From Effusibacillus consociatus (lineage in GTDB: Bacteria; Bacillota; Bacilli; Tumebacillales; Effusibacillaceae): a DNA stretch of 64,000 bases. Below the pieces are notes generated by a model that did not search any database, was not told where the DNA came from, and was given only the letters and a program-made list of their open reading frames with translations. The DNA lies in assembly GCF_042652925.1 (NCBI RefSeq), contig NZ_JBHSHC010000014.1:1-64000 (forward strand). The letters are read 5' to 3'. Below, piece by piece: positions 53,376 to 60,907 of the stretch (positions within the stretch are counted from its first letter, which is position 1; each line of letters opens with the position of its first letter). A program made the position numbers and the translations under genes.

Positions 53376-54345
53376 AGTTGTCAAACCGGGACTGCAAACC
53401 ACGGTACAGGATCTTGGACGTATCGGCTATTACGAAATCGGAATGCCTCCATCCGGAGCGATGGATAAGTACTCTTTCACGATTGCCAATTTGCTCGTCG
53501 GGAATGAGGAGAATTCTGCAACTTTGGAAATCACCTACATGGGACCTGAACTGGAATTTCAGCAAGATACACGGATTGCGATTACAGGCGGTGAAATTCC
53601 TCCCAAGGTGAACGGGCAACCGGTTCCAATGTGGGAAACCCTCGTGATTAAGAAGGGGGATGTCTTATCATTTGATTTTGTCAAGCAAGGAGCCAGGGTG
53701 TATCTGGCGGTGGCCGGCGGAATTGACGTTCCGTTGATAATGGGATCCCGTTCGACTTACACACTCTGCGGGATCGGCGGATTTGAGGGACGGGCGCTGC
53801 AAGCGGGCGATCTGCTGCAAATTGGAAATATGCAAACCAAATCGGTAAAACCCGGTACCCGAATCCCGTTCGAATTGATTCCGCAGTTTGCAAAAACACA
53901 CGAAATTCGTGTTTTGATGGGATTGTGCAGCTATCGGTTGACCGAGGAAAGCAAGAACCGGTTTTTAACCATAGATTGGACAGTTACGCCGGAGGCGAAC
54001 CGGGTGGGGTATCGCTTTAAGGGAGAACGCTTGAATTTTATTCCGCGCGAGCAGCCGTTCGGTGCGGGAAGCAATCCGTCAAATGTTGTGGATTTGGGAT
54101 ATCCGATCGGTTCGATCCAGGTACCGGACGGCATCGAACCGATCGCATTGTTGAATGATGCGGTAACCGGCGGGGGGTATGCCACCATTGCAACCGTGAT
54201 CAGTGCGGATTTAAATCGTATGGCCCAAATCAAGACCAATGAGAAAGCGCGTTTTGTACCGGTATCCCTTGAACAAGCGCTGGCAGCACGCAAAGAAGTC
54301 AAATCCAATATCGAAAAGGTCAAATCAGCGATCGCAGCTGAATAA
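53368..54345 (+). CDS. pxpC: 5-oxoprolinase subunit PxpC (KipA/AHS2 family), copy 1
   Basis: A 325-residue AHS2-domain protein. VVKPGLQTTVQDLGRIGYYE, GMPPSGAMDKYSFTIANLLV, and RPFGAGSN-like QPFGAGSNPSNVVDLGYPIG, with LLNDAVTGGGYATIATVIS, are diagnostic. It is the partner of PxpB. Start is ATG 53368 (GGGGAGG upstream), overlapping the pxpB stop. A second copy is encoded at 59916. Confidence 0.92.
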   Translation: MIKVVKPGLQTTVQDLGRIGYYEIGMPPSGAMDKYSFTIANLLVGNEENSATLEITYMGPELEFQQDTRIAITGGEIPPKVNGQPVPMWETLVIKKGDVLSFDFVKQGARVYLAVAGGIDVPLIMGSRSTYTLCGIGGFEGRALQAGDLLQIGNMQTKSVKPGTRIPFELIPQFAKTHEIRVLMGLCSYRLTEESKNRFLTIDWTVTPEANRVGYRFKGERLNFIPREQPFGAGSNPSNVVDLGYPIGSIQVPDGIEPIALLNDAVTGGGYATIATVISADLNRMAQIKTNEKARFVPVSLEQALAARKEVKSNIEKVKSAIAAE

Positions 54346-54364
54346 ACGAAGGGAGAGGCATCAC

Positions 54365-54613
54365 ATGTCTGCAGAAAAATCGATTTTTTCTCCGGTTCCC
54401 GGTGTTTTTTACCGCACACCAAGTCCGGATCAAGATGTCTATGTGAAGGAAGGGCAATTTGTCAAAGCCGGAGATACGGTTGGATTGATTGAAGTAATGA
54501 AAAATTTCTACGAAATCAAAGCCGAAGTTGACGGTGTGCTGGAACGTTTTGTGGTAGAGAACGAAGATGTGGTGGATGCGGGACAAGAAATCGCGATTGT
54601 AAAAGCCGGATAA
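54365..54613 (+). CDS. Biotin carboxyl carrier protein-like, small
   Basis: An 82-residue biotinyl-lipoyl domain: SPVPGVFYRTPSPDQDVYVK, KAGDTVGLIEVMKNFYEIKA, with the biotinylated Lys expected in EVMKN. It is much shorter than AccB of acetyl-CoA carboxylase (lacking the N-terminal part). Lying between pxpC and a biotin carboxylase, it is expected to carry CO2 to the PxpBC-type transferase rather than serve fatty-acid synthesis. ATG with GGGAGAGG. Confidence 0.85.
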   Translation: MSAEKSIFSPVPGVFYRTPSPDQDVYVKEGQFVKAGDTVGLIEVMKNFYEIKAEVDGVLERFVVENEDVVDAGQEIAIVKAG

Positions 54614-54639
54614 GCTGGTTGAAATATGGAGGAAACCTG

Positions 54640-55989
54640 ATGAGTTGTTTTGAGAAAATGTTAATTGCCAATCGCGGCGAAATAGCCCGTCGCATTATAC
54701 GTACCTGTAAACGTCTGGGGATCAAAACGGTGGCCATTTATTCGGAAGCGGATGTGGAGGCCCCGTTCGTGGAAGAAGCGGATGAAGCGGTATGTGTAGG
54801 ACCGGCTCAGGCGAAAAAAAGCTATCTTGATATTGACAAGGTTATAGAAGCTGCCAAGCAAACCGGTGCGACGGCGATTCATCCGGGATACGGTTTTTTG
54901 TCTGAAAATCCCGCGTTTGCCCGGAGATGCGAAGAAGAAGGAATTACCTTTATTGGACCGGCTGCCAGCATCATTGAACAAATGGGCAGCAAAATTGAAG
55001 CTCGCCGCCAAATGAACAAAGTGGGGGTACCTGTTGTCCCCGGATGGGATGGCCAATTGTACTCCGTGGAACAGGCGCTTGAGATTGCAGAACAGTTGGG
55101 CTATCCGTTAATGTTGAAAGCGAGTGCCGGCGGCGGCGGGATCGGAATGCAACTGATCCATAATGCCGAAGAATTGAAAAAAATATATGCTTCTACCATG
55201 CAGCGGGCAAGTTCCTATTTTGGAGACGGGACCCTCTTTTTGGAAAAGTTTATTTCCAATCCTCATCATATCGAAGTCCAGGTTGCCTGTGATCACCATG
55301 GGAATGCGATCCATTTGTTCGAAAGGGAATGTTCCGTGCAAAGGCGAAACCAAAAGGTTGTGGAAGAAAGCCCTTCGCCATTTTTGGATGAAGAAACGCG
55401 CCGGAAGTTATTGGATACCGCGTTGCGGGGAGTGAAACAAATCGGTTATACCAATGTAGGTACCATGGAATTCATTTTTGACGAGAACAAGGAATTTTAT
55501 TTCTTGGAGATGAATACCCGCCTGCAGGTAGAACATCCGGTGACGGAGGAAATAACCTGCCTGGATCTTGTGGAATTGCAAATTCGTATAGCGGCCAAAG
55601 AAGAATTGCCTTATAAACAAGAAGATATCCAAAAGAACGGTCATTCGATCGAGTGCCGATTGTATGCGGAAGACCCGAAGACATTCTTCCCTTCTCCGGG
55701 TACCCTGCAAAAGCTGACCCTGCCGGCTGAAGAAGTGCGATTGGATTTTGCGGTCGTTGAGGGAAGCACTGTTTCTCCCTTTTACGATCCAATGATAGGG
55801 AAAATCATCACGCATGGAGTAAGCCGGAACGATGCGATGCGCAAAATGGAACAAGCGTTGGAAAATATTCATATCGAAGGTTTGAAAACGAATCTTTCGC
55901 TCTTGCAGTTGATTCTAAAAGACCCTGAATTCAGAGGTGGAATTTATACAACTCGTTTCCTGGATCATTTGCTAGTTACATCTAATTAG
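54640..55989 (+). CDS. Biotin carboxylase (AccC-like)
   Basis: A 449-residue ATP-grasp enzyme. ANRGEIARRIIRTCKRLGIK, IHPGYGFLSENPAFARRCEE, the glycine loop KASAGGGGIGMQL, HIEVQVACDHHGNAIHLFER, ECSVQRRNQKVVEESPSP and MNTRLQVEHPVTEE. It carboxylates the biotin of the carrier with bicarbonate and ATP. The glycine loop reads GGGGIG where standard AccC has GGGGRG. ATG 54640 after GGAGG. Within the pxp operon it probably works with the neighbouring carrier and PxpBC. Confidence 0.9.
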   Translation: MSCFEKMLIANRGEIARRIIRTCKRLGIKTVAIYSEADVEAPFVEEADEAVCVGPAQAKKSYLDIDKVIEAAKQTGATAIHPGYGFLSENPAFARRCEEEGITFIGPAASIIEQMGSKIEARRQMNKVGVPVVPGWDGQLYSVEQALEIAEQLGYPLMLKASAGGGGIGMQLIHNAEELKKIYASTMQRASSYFGDGTLFLEKFISNPHHIEVQVACDHHGNAIHLFERECSVQRRNQKVVEESPSPFLDEETRRKLLDTALRGVKQIGYTNVGTMEFIFDENKEFYFLEMNTRLQVEHPVTEEITCLDLVELQIRIAAKEELPYKQEDIQKNGHSIECRLYAEDPKTFFPSPGTLQKLTLPAEEVRLDFAVVEGSTVSPFYDPMIGKIITHGVSRNDAMRKMEQALENIHIEGLKTNLSLLQLILKDPEFRGGIYTTRFLDHLLVTSN

Positions 55990-56007
55990 GGAGGAAGATG
56001 ATCAGCG

Positions 56008-56778
56008 ATGTTGAAAGTCGACCTGAATTGCGATATGGGAGAAAGTTTTGGTTTATACCAATTGGGAAATGACGAAGAAATGATGCAATATATCACATCG
56101 GCCAATATCGCTTGCGGTTACCACGGCGGGGATCCTCACGTCATGCGGAAAACGGCGGAATTGGCGAAAAAATATGGGGTAGCCATCGGGGCTCATCCTG
56201 GCTTTCCTGATTTGATGGGGTTTGGCCGCCGTTATATGAATTGTACCCCGGCTGAAATCAAAGATTATATCACCTACCAGGTAGGGGCACTGCGTGAATT
56301 TGCCACCGGATTGGGACTCAAGATTCAGCATGTTAAGCCTCACGGAGCGTTGTATATGATGGCAATGGAAGATGAAAAATTGGCCAGGGCGATCCTGGAG
56401 GCTATTGCCGAAGTTGACTCCAATACCATTGTGTTTGCGATGAACCATTCGGCCGTTGTAGAAGCGGGTCAAAAAATGGGGATCCCCGTGGCAAAAGAAG
56501 TGTATTCGGACCGAGAACATACGGCGACTGGTTCGATCGTTCTCACGAGGAAAGGGCCTTCCATCCAGGATTACCGTCAAATGGCGGATCGGGTGGTTCG
56601 AATGATAAAAGAAGGGCAAGTGGTTGCCCATACCGGAGAAAAGGTATCGATCAAAGCGGAAACGGTATGTGTTCATGGGGATACTCCCGGAGCTCCGCAA
56701 CTGGCGAAAGCGATTGCAGAAGCGTTGAAAGAAAATGAGATTCAAATTTCCTCTATTCAAGAGGTATTAGGGATTTAG
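56008..56778 (+). CDS. pxpA: 5-oxoprolinase subunit PxpA (LamB/YcsF family)
   Basis: A 256-residue TIM-barrel-like protein of normal length. VDLNCDMGESFGLYQLGNDE, SANIACGYHGGDPHVMRKTA, GAHPGFPDLMGFGRRYM, VKPHGALYMMAMEDE and ETVCVHGDTPGAPQLA are family hallmarks. In characterised PxpABC it opens the 5-oxoproline ring together with PxpBC. Only one pxpA serves the two pxpBC pairs here. A terminator follows. Confidence 0.93.
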   Translation: MLKVDLNCDMGESFGLYQLGNDEEMMQYITSANIACGYHGGDPHVMRKTAELAKKYGVAIGAHPGFPDLMGFGRRYMNCTPAEIKDYITYQVGALREFATGLGLKIQHVKPHGALYMMAMEDEKLARAILEAIAEVDSNTIVFAMNHSAVVEAGQKMGIPVAKEVYSDREHTATGSIVLTRKGPSIQDYRQMADRVVRMIKEGQVVAHTGEKVSIKAETVCVHGDTPGAPQLAKAIAEALKENEIQISSIQEVLGI

Positions 56779-56785
56779 GCAGGGG

Positions 56786-56817
56786 GGCTGTTGATTCTTC
56801 AACAGCCTTTTCTTTTT
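56786..56817 (+). terminator. Terminator of the pxp operon
   Basis: GGCTGTTGA (56786-56794) pairs with TCAACAGCC (56799-56807), followed by TTTTCTTTTT. Strong and intrinsic. Confidence 0.9.
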
Positions 56818-56828
56818 GGGGATTGATT

Positions 56829-56880
56829 TTCATTTATGAAAGAACCGTAATATCGATTTTGATTAGTTTTCAAAAATGAA
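56829..56880. promoter_or_regulatory. Two activator sites before the first regulator gene
   Basis: TTCATTTATGAA (56829-56840) and TTCAAAAATGAA (56869-56880), 40 bp apart. No good sigma-54 core follows; the second site adjoins a TATTAT -10-like element (near 56901), so autoregulation of an ordinary promoter is possible. Confidence 0.55.
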
Positions 56881-56951
56881 TATTTTTAAGCGAATTTCTG
56901 GTATTATTCCACTAGGAGCAATTTTCTGTATTTGATAGAGGAGTGAAATTG

Positions 56952-59018
56952 ATGATTGTCTGGAGGGAGATTTTACAATCCATTGGCGCAACCGTACATA
57001 AGGATTCCACACTTCACGAAGCGATAACAACTCTCCATGAATATCAATCGGAAATCGCTTTGGTGTGTGATGATGAAAACTTTGTAGGGTATGTGAATCT
57101 GGCTTCGGTTTTGCAACAATTACGAAACTCTCCGGATTTGGAACAGAAAATCGAGTATCAGAGAGATATTTTAAAAGTCCCGGAAAGTCACCCGGTTGAA
57201 TTTTATTACAATATTTCAGCTGTGATTGGGGTTGACGAGACGGGACAAGTAGTCGGATTCAGCACGGTGCAGGAAGCCCGCAATAAAATCAATCAGCTTC
57301 ATTTTGAACAAATGAACCGGATTCTCAACGGTGCCGGGATTGGAATTATCACGACAAATTCAGATTTGGAAATTACGTTTATCAATGAAATGGCGGAAAC
57401 TATTTTAGGATTGTCAAAATCATTTCTTCTCTCGCGAAACTATAAAACCTTGTTGACGGTAAATCAAAATATTGAACAGGTTCTTGCAGGGAAACAATTC
57501 ATCAGTGTCGACAGTTCTCTTAATTTTAAGCAGATTATCGGAAATTTCACTCCTCTTTTGACGAATGGGGAAATATCAGGAGTCGTCCATATTTTCTTTC
57601 TGCGCGAACAGTTTGAAGAGGCTGTGCAGGAGTTGGAATTTGTCCGCAACTTGAATGAAGATTTGCAAGCAATTTATTCATCCTCGAATGAGCAGATTCT
57701 GGTCGTGAATTCGGCAGGGGATGTGATCCGGCTGGCGGGCACGTTCCTCCAGGACTTTTGGATGGTGGAACGGCCTGAGCAGGTGATCGGAAAGAATGTA
57801 CGAGAATTTGAAGAGAAAGGGATCTTCCGGCCGAACATTTTCGATTTGTGCATCAAACAACAAAAAAAACTGACCTGTATTCAGGAAACATTGCAGGGAC
57901 GAAGGATTTGGTCTGTTGCAAATCCGGTTTTTCACGATGAGAAACTGCAAAAAATCATTGTCATATCAAGAGATATTACTGAGATCAATCAGCTTCGTGA
58001 AAAGCTGGAGATGGCTCAGAGGAAGTCGGAAGAATATAAACAGGAACTGAATGAATTCATAACAAACTCGAAAACGAAAAAAGACCTCATTTACCGTTCC
58101 CGGGTGATGGAAGATTTGGTTGATGAAATGAGGCGGATTGCGGCCGCCGATTCGACTGTTCTTCTCAATGGGGAGTCGGGGGTGGGAAAAGAAGTGTTTG
58201 CCCAGGCGATTCATGAATCGAGTAAACGAAAAGATCAGCCTTTTATTCGCGTGAACTGTGGAGCAATCCCGGACAATCTGATCGAAAGCGAATTGTTCGG
58301 ATATGAAAAGGGAGCTTTTACCGGCGCTGACCACAAAGGGAAACCCGGCCTGTTTGAAATGGCGAACCAGGGAACCATTTTTCTCGATGAAATTGCCGAA
58401 CTTCCCTTAAACATGCAGGTTAAACTGCTGCGAGTCCTGCAGGAACGAGAAGTTGTACGGGTGGGCGGTGTGAAAACCATCCCTATAGATGTCAGGGTAA
58501 TTGCAGCTACCAACCGGAATTTGTGGGAACTGGTTCAAGAGAACCGGTTTCGCGAGGATCTGTATTATCGTTTGAACGTAATCCCGCTTCGGATTCCACC
58601 TTTACGGGAGCGGATCCAGGATATTGTTTCTTTATCCGTTCATTTTTTGCAGAAATTCAATCGTATCTACCTCAAAGAAAAAAGCCTGTCGCGGGAAGCG
58701 CTTGAAGTGTTGGAAAACTATAACTGGCCGGGCAATGTTCGGGAACTGCAAAATATTATCGAACGCATGGTCGTTACCACCCGGAATGATTTTATAACTC
58801 GGGACGACGTGTTAACCCTCTTCTACGGAGAAAGGAAAGGAAGAAGGCCGAAAGCGATGGTATTTGAGCTGATGCCCTTAAAGGAAGCGGTCGCTGAATT
58901 GGAAAAGCAGTTGATCCAACTGGGACTCCAAAAATATGGAACTGCGACAAAAGTGTCCGAAATTCTCGGAGTCAGTCAGGCGACAATCAGCCGACGGATC
59001 AATAAGTTAATGAAGTAA
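56952..59018 (+). CDS. Sigma-54-dependent activator with CBS-like and PAS domains, copy 1
   Basis: A 688-residue enhancer-binding protein. Residues 1-120 resemble a CBS pair (HKDSTLHEAITTLHEYQSEI). Two PAS-like domains follow (about 125-220 and 235-345). The AAA+ core has Walker A GESGVGKE (near 405), the sigma-54 loop GAFTGA (near 453) and TIFLDEIAELP. The C-terminal HTH (ATKVSEILGVSQATISRRIN) is of the TyrR type. ATG 56952 has GAGGAG 8 nt upstream. A cytosolic ligand sensor is expected: adenine nucleotides by CBS or a metabolite by PAS. Its likely targets are the TTCA-N4-TGAA sites. Confidence 0.9.
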   Translation: MIVWREILQSIGATVHKDSTLHEAITTLHEYQSEIALVCDDENFVGYVNLASVLQQLRNSPDLEQKIEYQRDILKVPESHPVEFYYNISAVIGVDETGQVVGFSTVQEARNKINQLHFEQMNRILNGAGIGIITTNSDLEITFINEMAETILGLSKSFLLSRNYKTLLTVNQNIEQVLAGKQFISVDSSLNFKQIIGNFTPLLTNGEISGVVHIFFLREQFEEAVQELEFVRNLNEDLQAIYSSSNEQILVVNSAGDVIRLAGTFLQDFWMVERPEQVIGKNVREFEEKGIFRPNIFDLCIKQQKKLTCIQETLQGRRIWSVANPVFHDEKLQKIIVISRDITEINQLREKLEMAQRKSEEYKQELNEFITNSKTKKDLIYRSRVMEDLVDEMRRIAAADSTVLLNGESGVGKEVFAQAIHESSKRKDQPFIRVNCGAIPDNLIESELFGYEKGAFTGADHKGKPGLFEMANQGTIFLDEIAELPLNMQVKLLRVLQEREVVRVGGVKTIPIDVRVIAATNRNLWELVQENRFREDLYYRLNVIPLRIPPLRERIQDIVSLSVHFLQKFNRIYLKEKSLSREALEVLENYNWPGNVRELQNIIERMVVTTRNDFITRDDVLTLFYGERKGRRPKAMVFELMPLKEAVAELEKQLIQLGLQKYGTATKVSEILGVSQATISRRINKLMK

Positions 59019-59030
59019 GGGGGAAGTTTC

Positions 59031-59915
59031 GTGTTTACATTACCGGAGACACGGTTCGATTTTGCGGGTGATGAGTACATCTTTGCAGAAATTTCCCGTG
59101 ATATGAGTGCGGAAAGTAATTTTAAAGCTTTAGCGATCACGAATGAATTGAGAAGACGAAATATCCCGGGAATTATTGAAATTTGCCCTTCCAACGCTTC
59201 ATATCTGGTTCGATTTAATCCTGAAATCATTTCCGCTCATGATTTGGTAGATTATTTAAAGGAAATCGACATTACCAAAAGCAATCCCTCCGAACTGAAT
59301 TTATCGGTGCGAATTGTGGAAATTCCGACTTGGTATGATGATCCGATCACGAGGGAGTACTCCGAAAGATTTAAAAGCCGCCATCAGGCTCCAGACCTTT
59401 CAAACTTTGAGTTCGTCATGAAAATCAACGGATTTACGGATAAACAGGCATTTATTGAGGCTCATTCGTCCACGCCTTATCTGATCACCATGGTTGGATT
59501 TACGCCGGGAACGGCTTGGCAATTCCCATTGGGTGTGTCACGGGAAGAAATTATCCAGACCCCCAAATACTTGAGTCCCCGAACCGATACGCCCAATCAA
59601 GCGGTTGGGGTTGGCGGAGCGTTCACCGTTGTGTATCCGGTATCCGGTCCTGGAAGTTATCAGTTAATTGGTATGTCAGCGGTCCCAGTCTATCACCGGG
59701 AACAAAGGTTAGCGGATTTGAAGGATACATTTTTTCTGGCTCGACCGGGTGATCTATGGAAGTACCGACCGATTGACGAGAGTGAGTATAACCGGATTGT
59801 GACGGAAGTAAATCAAGGAATCTATTGCTACCACAAGAAAGACATCGTATTTTCGGCGGAGGAGTACTTTATGAAAGGACAGCGGTATATTCAGGAATTA
59901 ATGGAGGTTTTTTAG
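59031..59915 (+). CDS. pxpB: 5-oxoprolinase subunit PxpB-like, copy 2
   Basis: A 294-residue AHS1-domain protein clearly paralogous to that at 52500: DMSAESNFKALAITNELRRR, PYLITMVGFTPGTAWQFPLG, SPRTDTPNQAVGVGGAFTVV. GTG start after GGGGG, 12 nt past the regulator stop, so it is co-transcribed with the regulator. The stop is directly followed by the pxpC start. Whether it forms a separate enzyme or a KipI-like regulator is open. Confidence 0.88.
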   Translation: MFTLPETRFDFAGDEYIFAEISRDMSAESNFKALAITNELRRRNIPGIIEICPSNASYLVRFNPEIISAHDLVDYLKEIDITKSNPSELNLSVRIVEIPTWYDDPITREYSERFKSRHQAPDLSNFEFVMKINGFTDKQAFIEAHSSTPYLITMVGFTPGTAWQFPLGVSREEIIQTPKYLSPRTDTPNQAVGVGGAFTVVYPVSGPGSYQLIGMSAVPVYHREQRLADLKDTFFLARPGDLWKYRPIDESEYNRIVTEVNQGIYCYHKKDIVFSAEEYFMKGQRYIQELMEVF

Positions 59916-60893
59916 GTGCTGCGTATTCTAGAGCCCGGATTACAGACGACAGTACAGGATATGGGGCGGAATGGTAACTACCATTTAGGGGTTCCTCCTT
60001 CGGGAGCCGCTGACAAATACTCCTTTTTGGTCGGCAATCTTCTGCTGGGGAATCCGGTAGATTATGCCGGATTGGAGATTACTCTTCTGGGTCCAAAAAT
60101 AGAATTTCAGAAAAAAACAGTGATCGCGATAACCGGTGCGCCCCTTCAGCCGTTTTTAAACAACGAACCGATTCCCATGTGGGAAAATATCAAAGTCCAG
60201 GAAGGCGATGTTTTATCTTTTGCGAAACTCTCAAAAAATGGGGTCAAAACCTATCTGTGCGTTTCCGGCGGAGTTCGGGTTCCTGAAATTCTGGGAAGCA
60301 AATCGACGTACGTTCCCAGTCATTTTGGCGGATATCAGGGACGAAAGCTGGAGGCGGGGGATGAAGTTCCGATCGGGGATCCGCTCCCCGGAGTTTTTAG
60401 ACTGGTCGGAAAACGGATTCCTCCAGATTTTATTCCGCATTTTAAAAATGCCAATGATTTGCGAGTGGTCATGGGGCTTTCCAGCTACAGAGTCAACGAT
60501 CAGGGCGTCAAGTCTTTTCTCAATACGGAGTGGAAGGTTTCCCACGAGTCCAATCGGGTGGCGTATCGTTATAAAGGAGCCACTTTATCGTTGAAAGATT
60601 TTGAACCGCCTTTCGGAGCGGGAAACAGCTCGTTTAATGTCGTTGATATCGTATATCCGATTGGGGTGATCATGGTCCCGAACGATGAAGAAATCATCGT
60701 GCTGCTGAACGATGCAACCACCGGCGGCGGATTTGTAACGATTGGAACGGTGATCAGTCCGGATCTGGATATCATCGCTCAATCAAGACCCCTTTCGATT
60801 GCCCGCTTTCTGGCCGTTACTGTTGACCAGGCGATTCAAGCGAGGCGGGAACGGGAAAAAAAGATTTTGCAGCTGACCGAACTGATGAGATAA
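59916..60893 (+). CDS. pxpC: 5-oxoprolinase subunit PxpC-like, copy 2
   Basis: A 325-residue AHS2-domain protein, paralogue of the one at 53368 and equal in length: ILEPGLQTTVQDMGRNGNYH, PPSGAADKYSFLVGNLLLG, PFGAGNSSFNVVDIVYPIG, LLNDATTGGGFVTIGTVIS. GTG start with GGAGG inside the end of pxpB. It differs in surface regions enough to suggest a distinct substrate, but that is inference. Confidence 0.88.
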   Translation: MLRILEPGLQTTVQDMGRNGNYHLGVPPSGAADKYSFLVGNLLLGNPVDYAGLEITLLGPKIEFQKKTVIAITGAPLQPFLNNEPIPMWENIKVQEGDVLSFAKLSKNGVKTYLCVSGGVRVPEILGSKSTYVPSHFGGYQGRKLEAGDEVPIGDPLPGVFRLVGKRIPPDFIPHFKNANDLRVVMGLSSYRVNDQGVKSFLNTEWKVSHESNRVAYRYKGATLSLKDFEPPFGAGNSSFNVVDIVYPIGVIMVPNDEEIIVLLNDATTGGGFVTIGTVISPDLDIIAQSRPLSIARFLAVTVDQAIQARREREKKILQLTELMR

Positions 60894-60907
60894 AAAGGAA
60901 GATGTCC

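Noticed and set aside
54365..55989. Carrier and carboxylase as part of acetyl-CoA carboxylase
   Set aside because: The carrier is only 82 residues and both genes lie inside the pxp operon under a sigma-54 promoter, unlike the housekeeping accBC pair; a fatty-acid role is not favoured but cannot be excluded.
56905..56951. Sigma-54 promoter before regulator 1 (CTGGTATTATTCCACTA)
   Set aside because: A GG core is present but no GC at 12 bp; it does not meet the core rule used for the other four.
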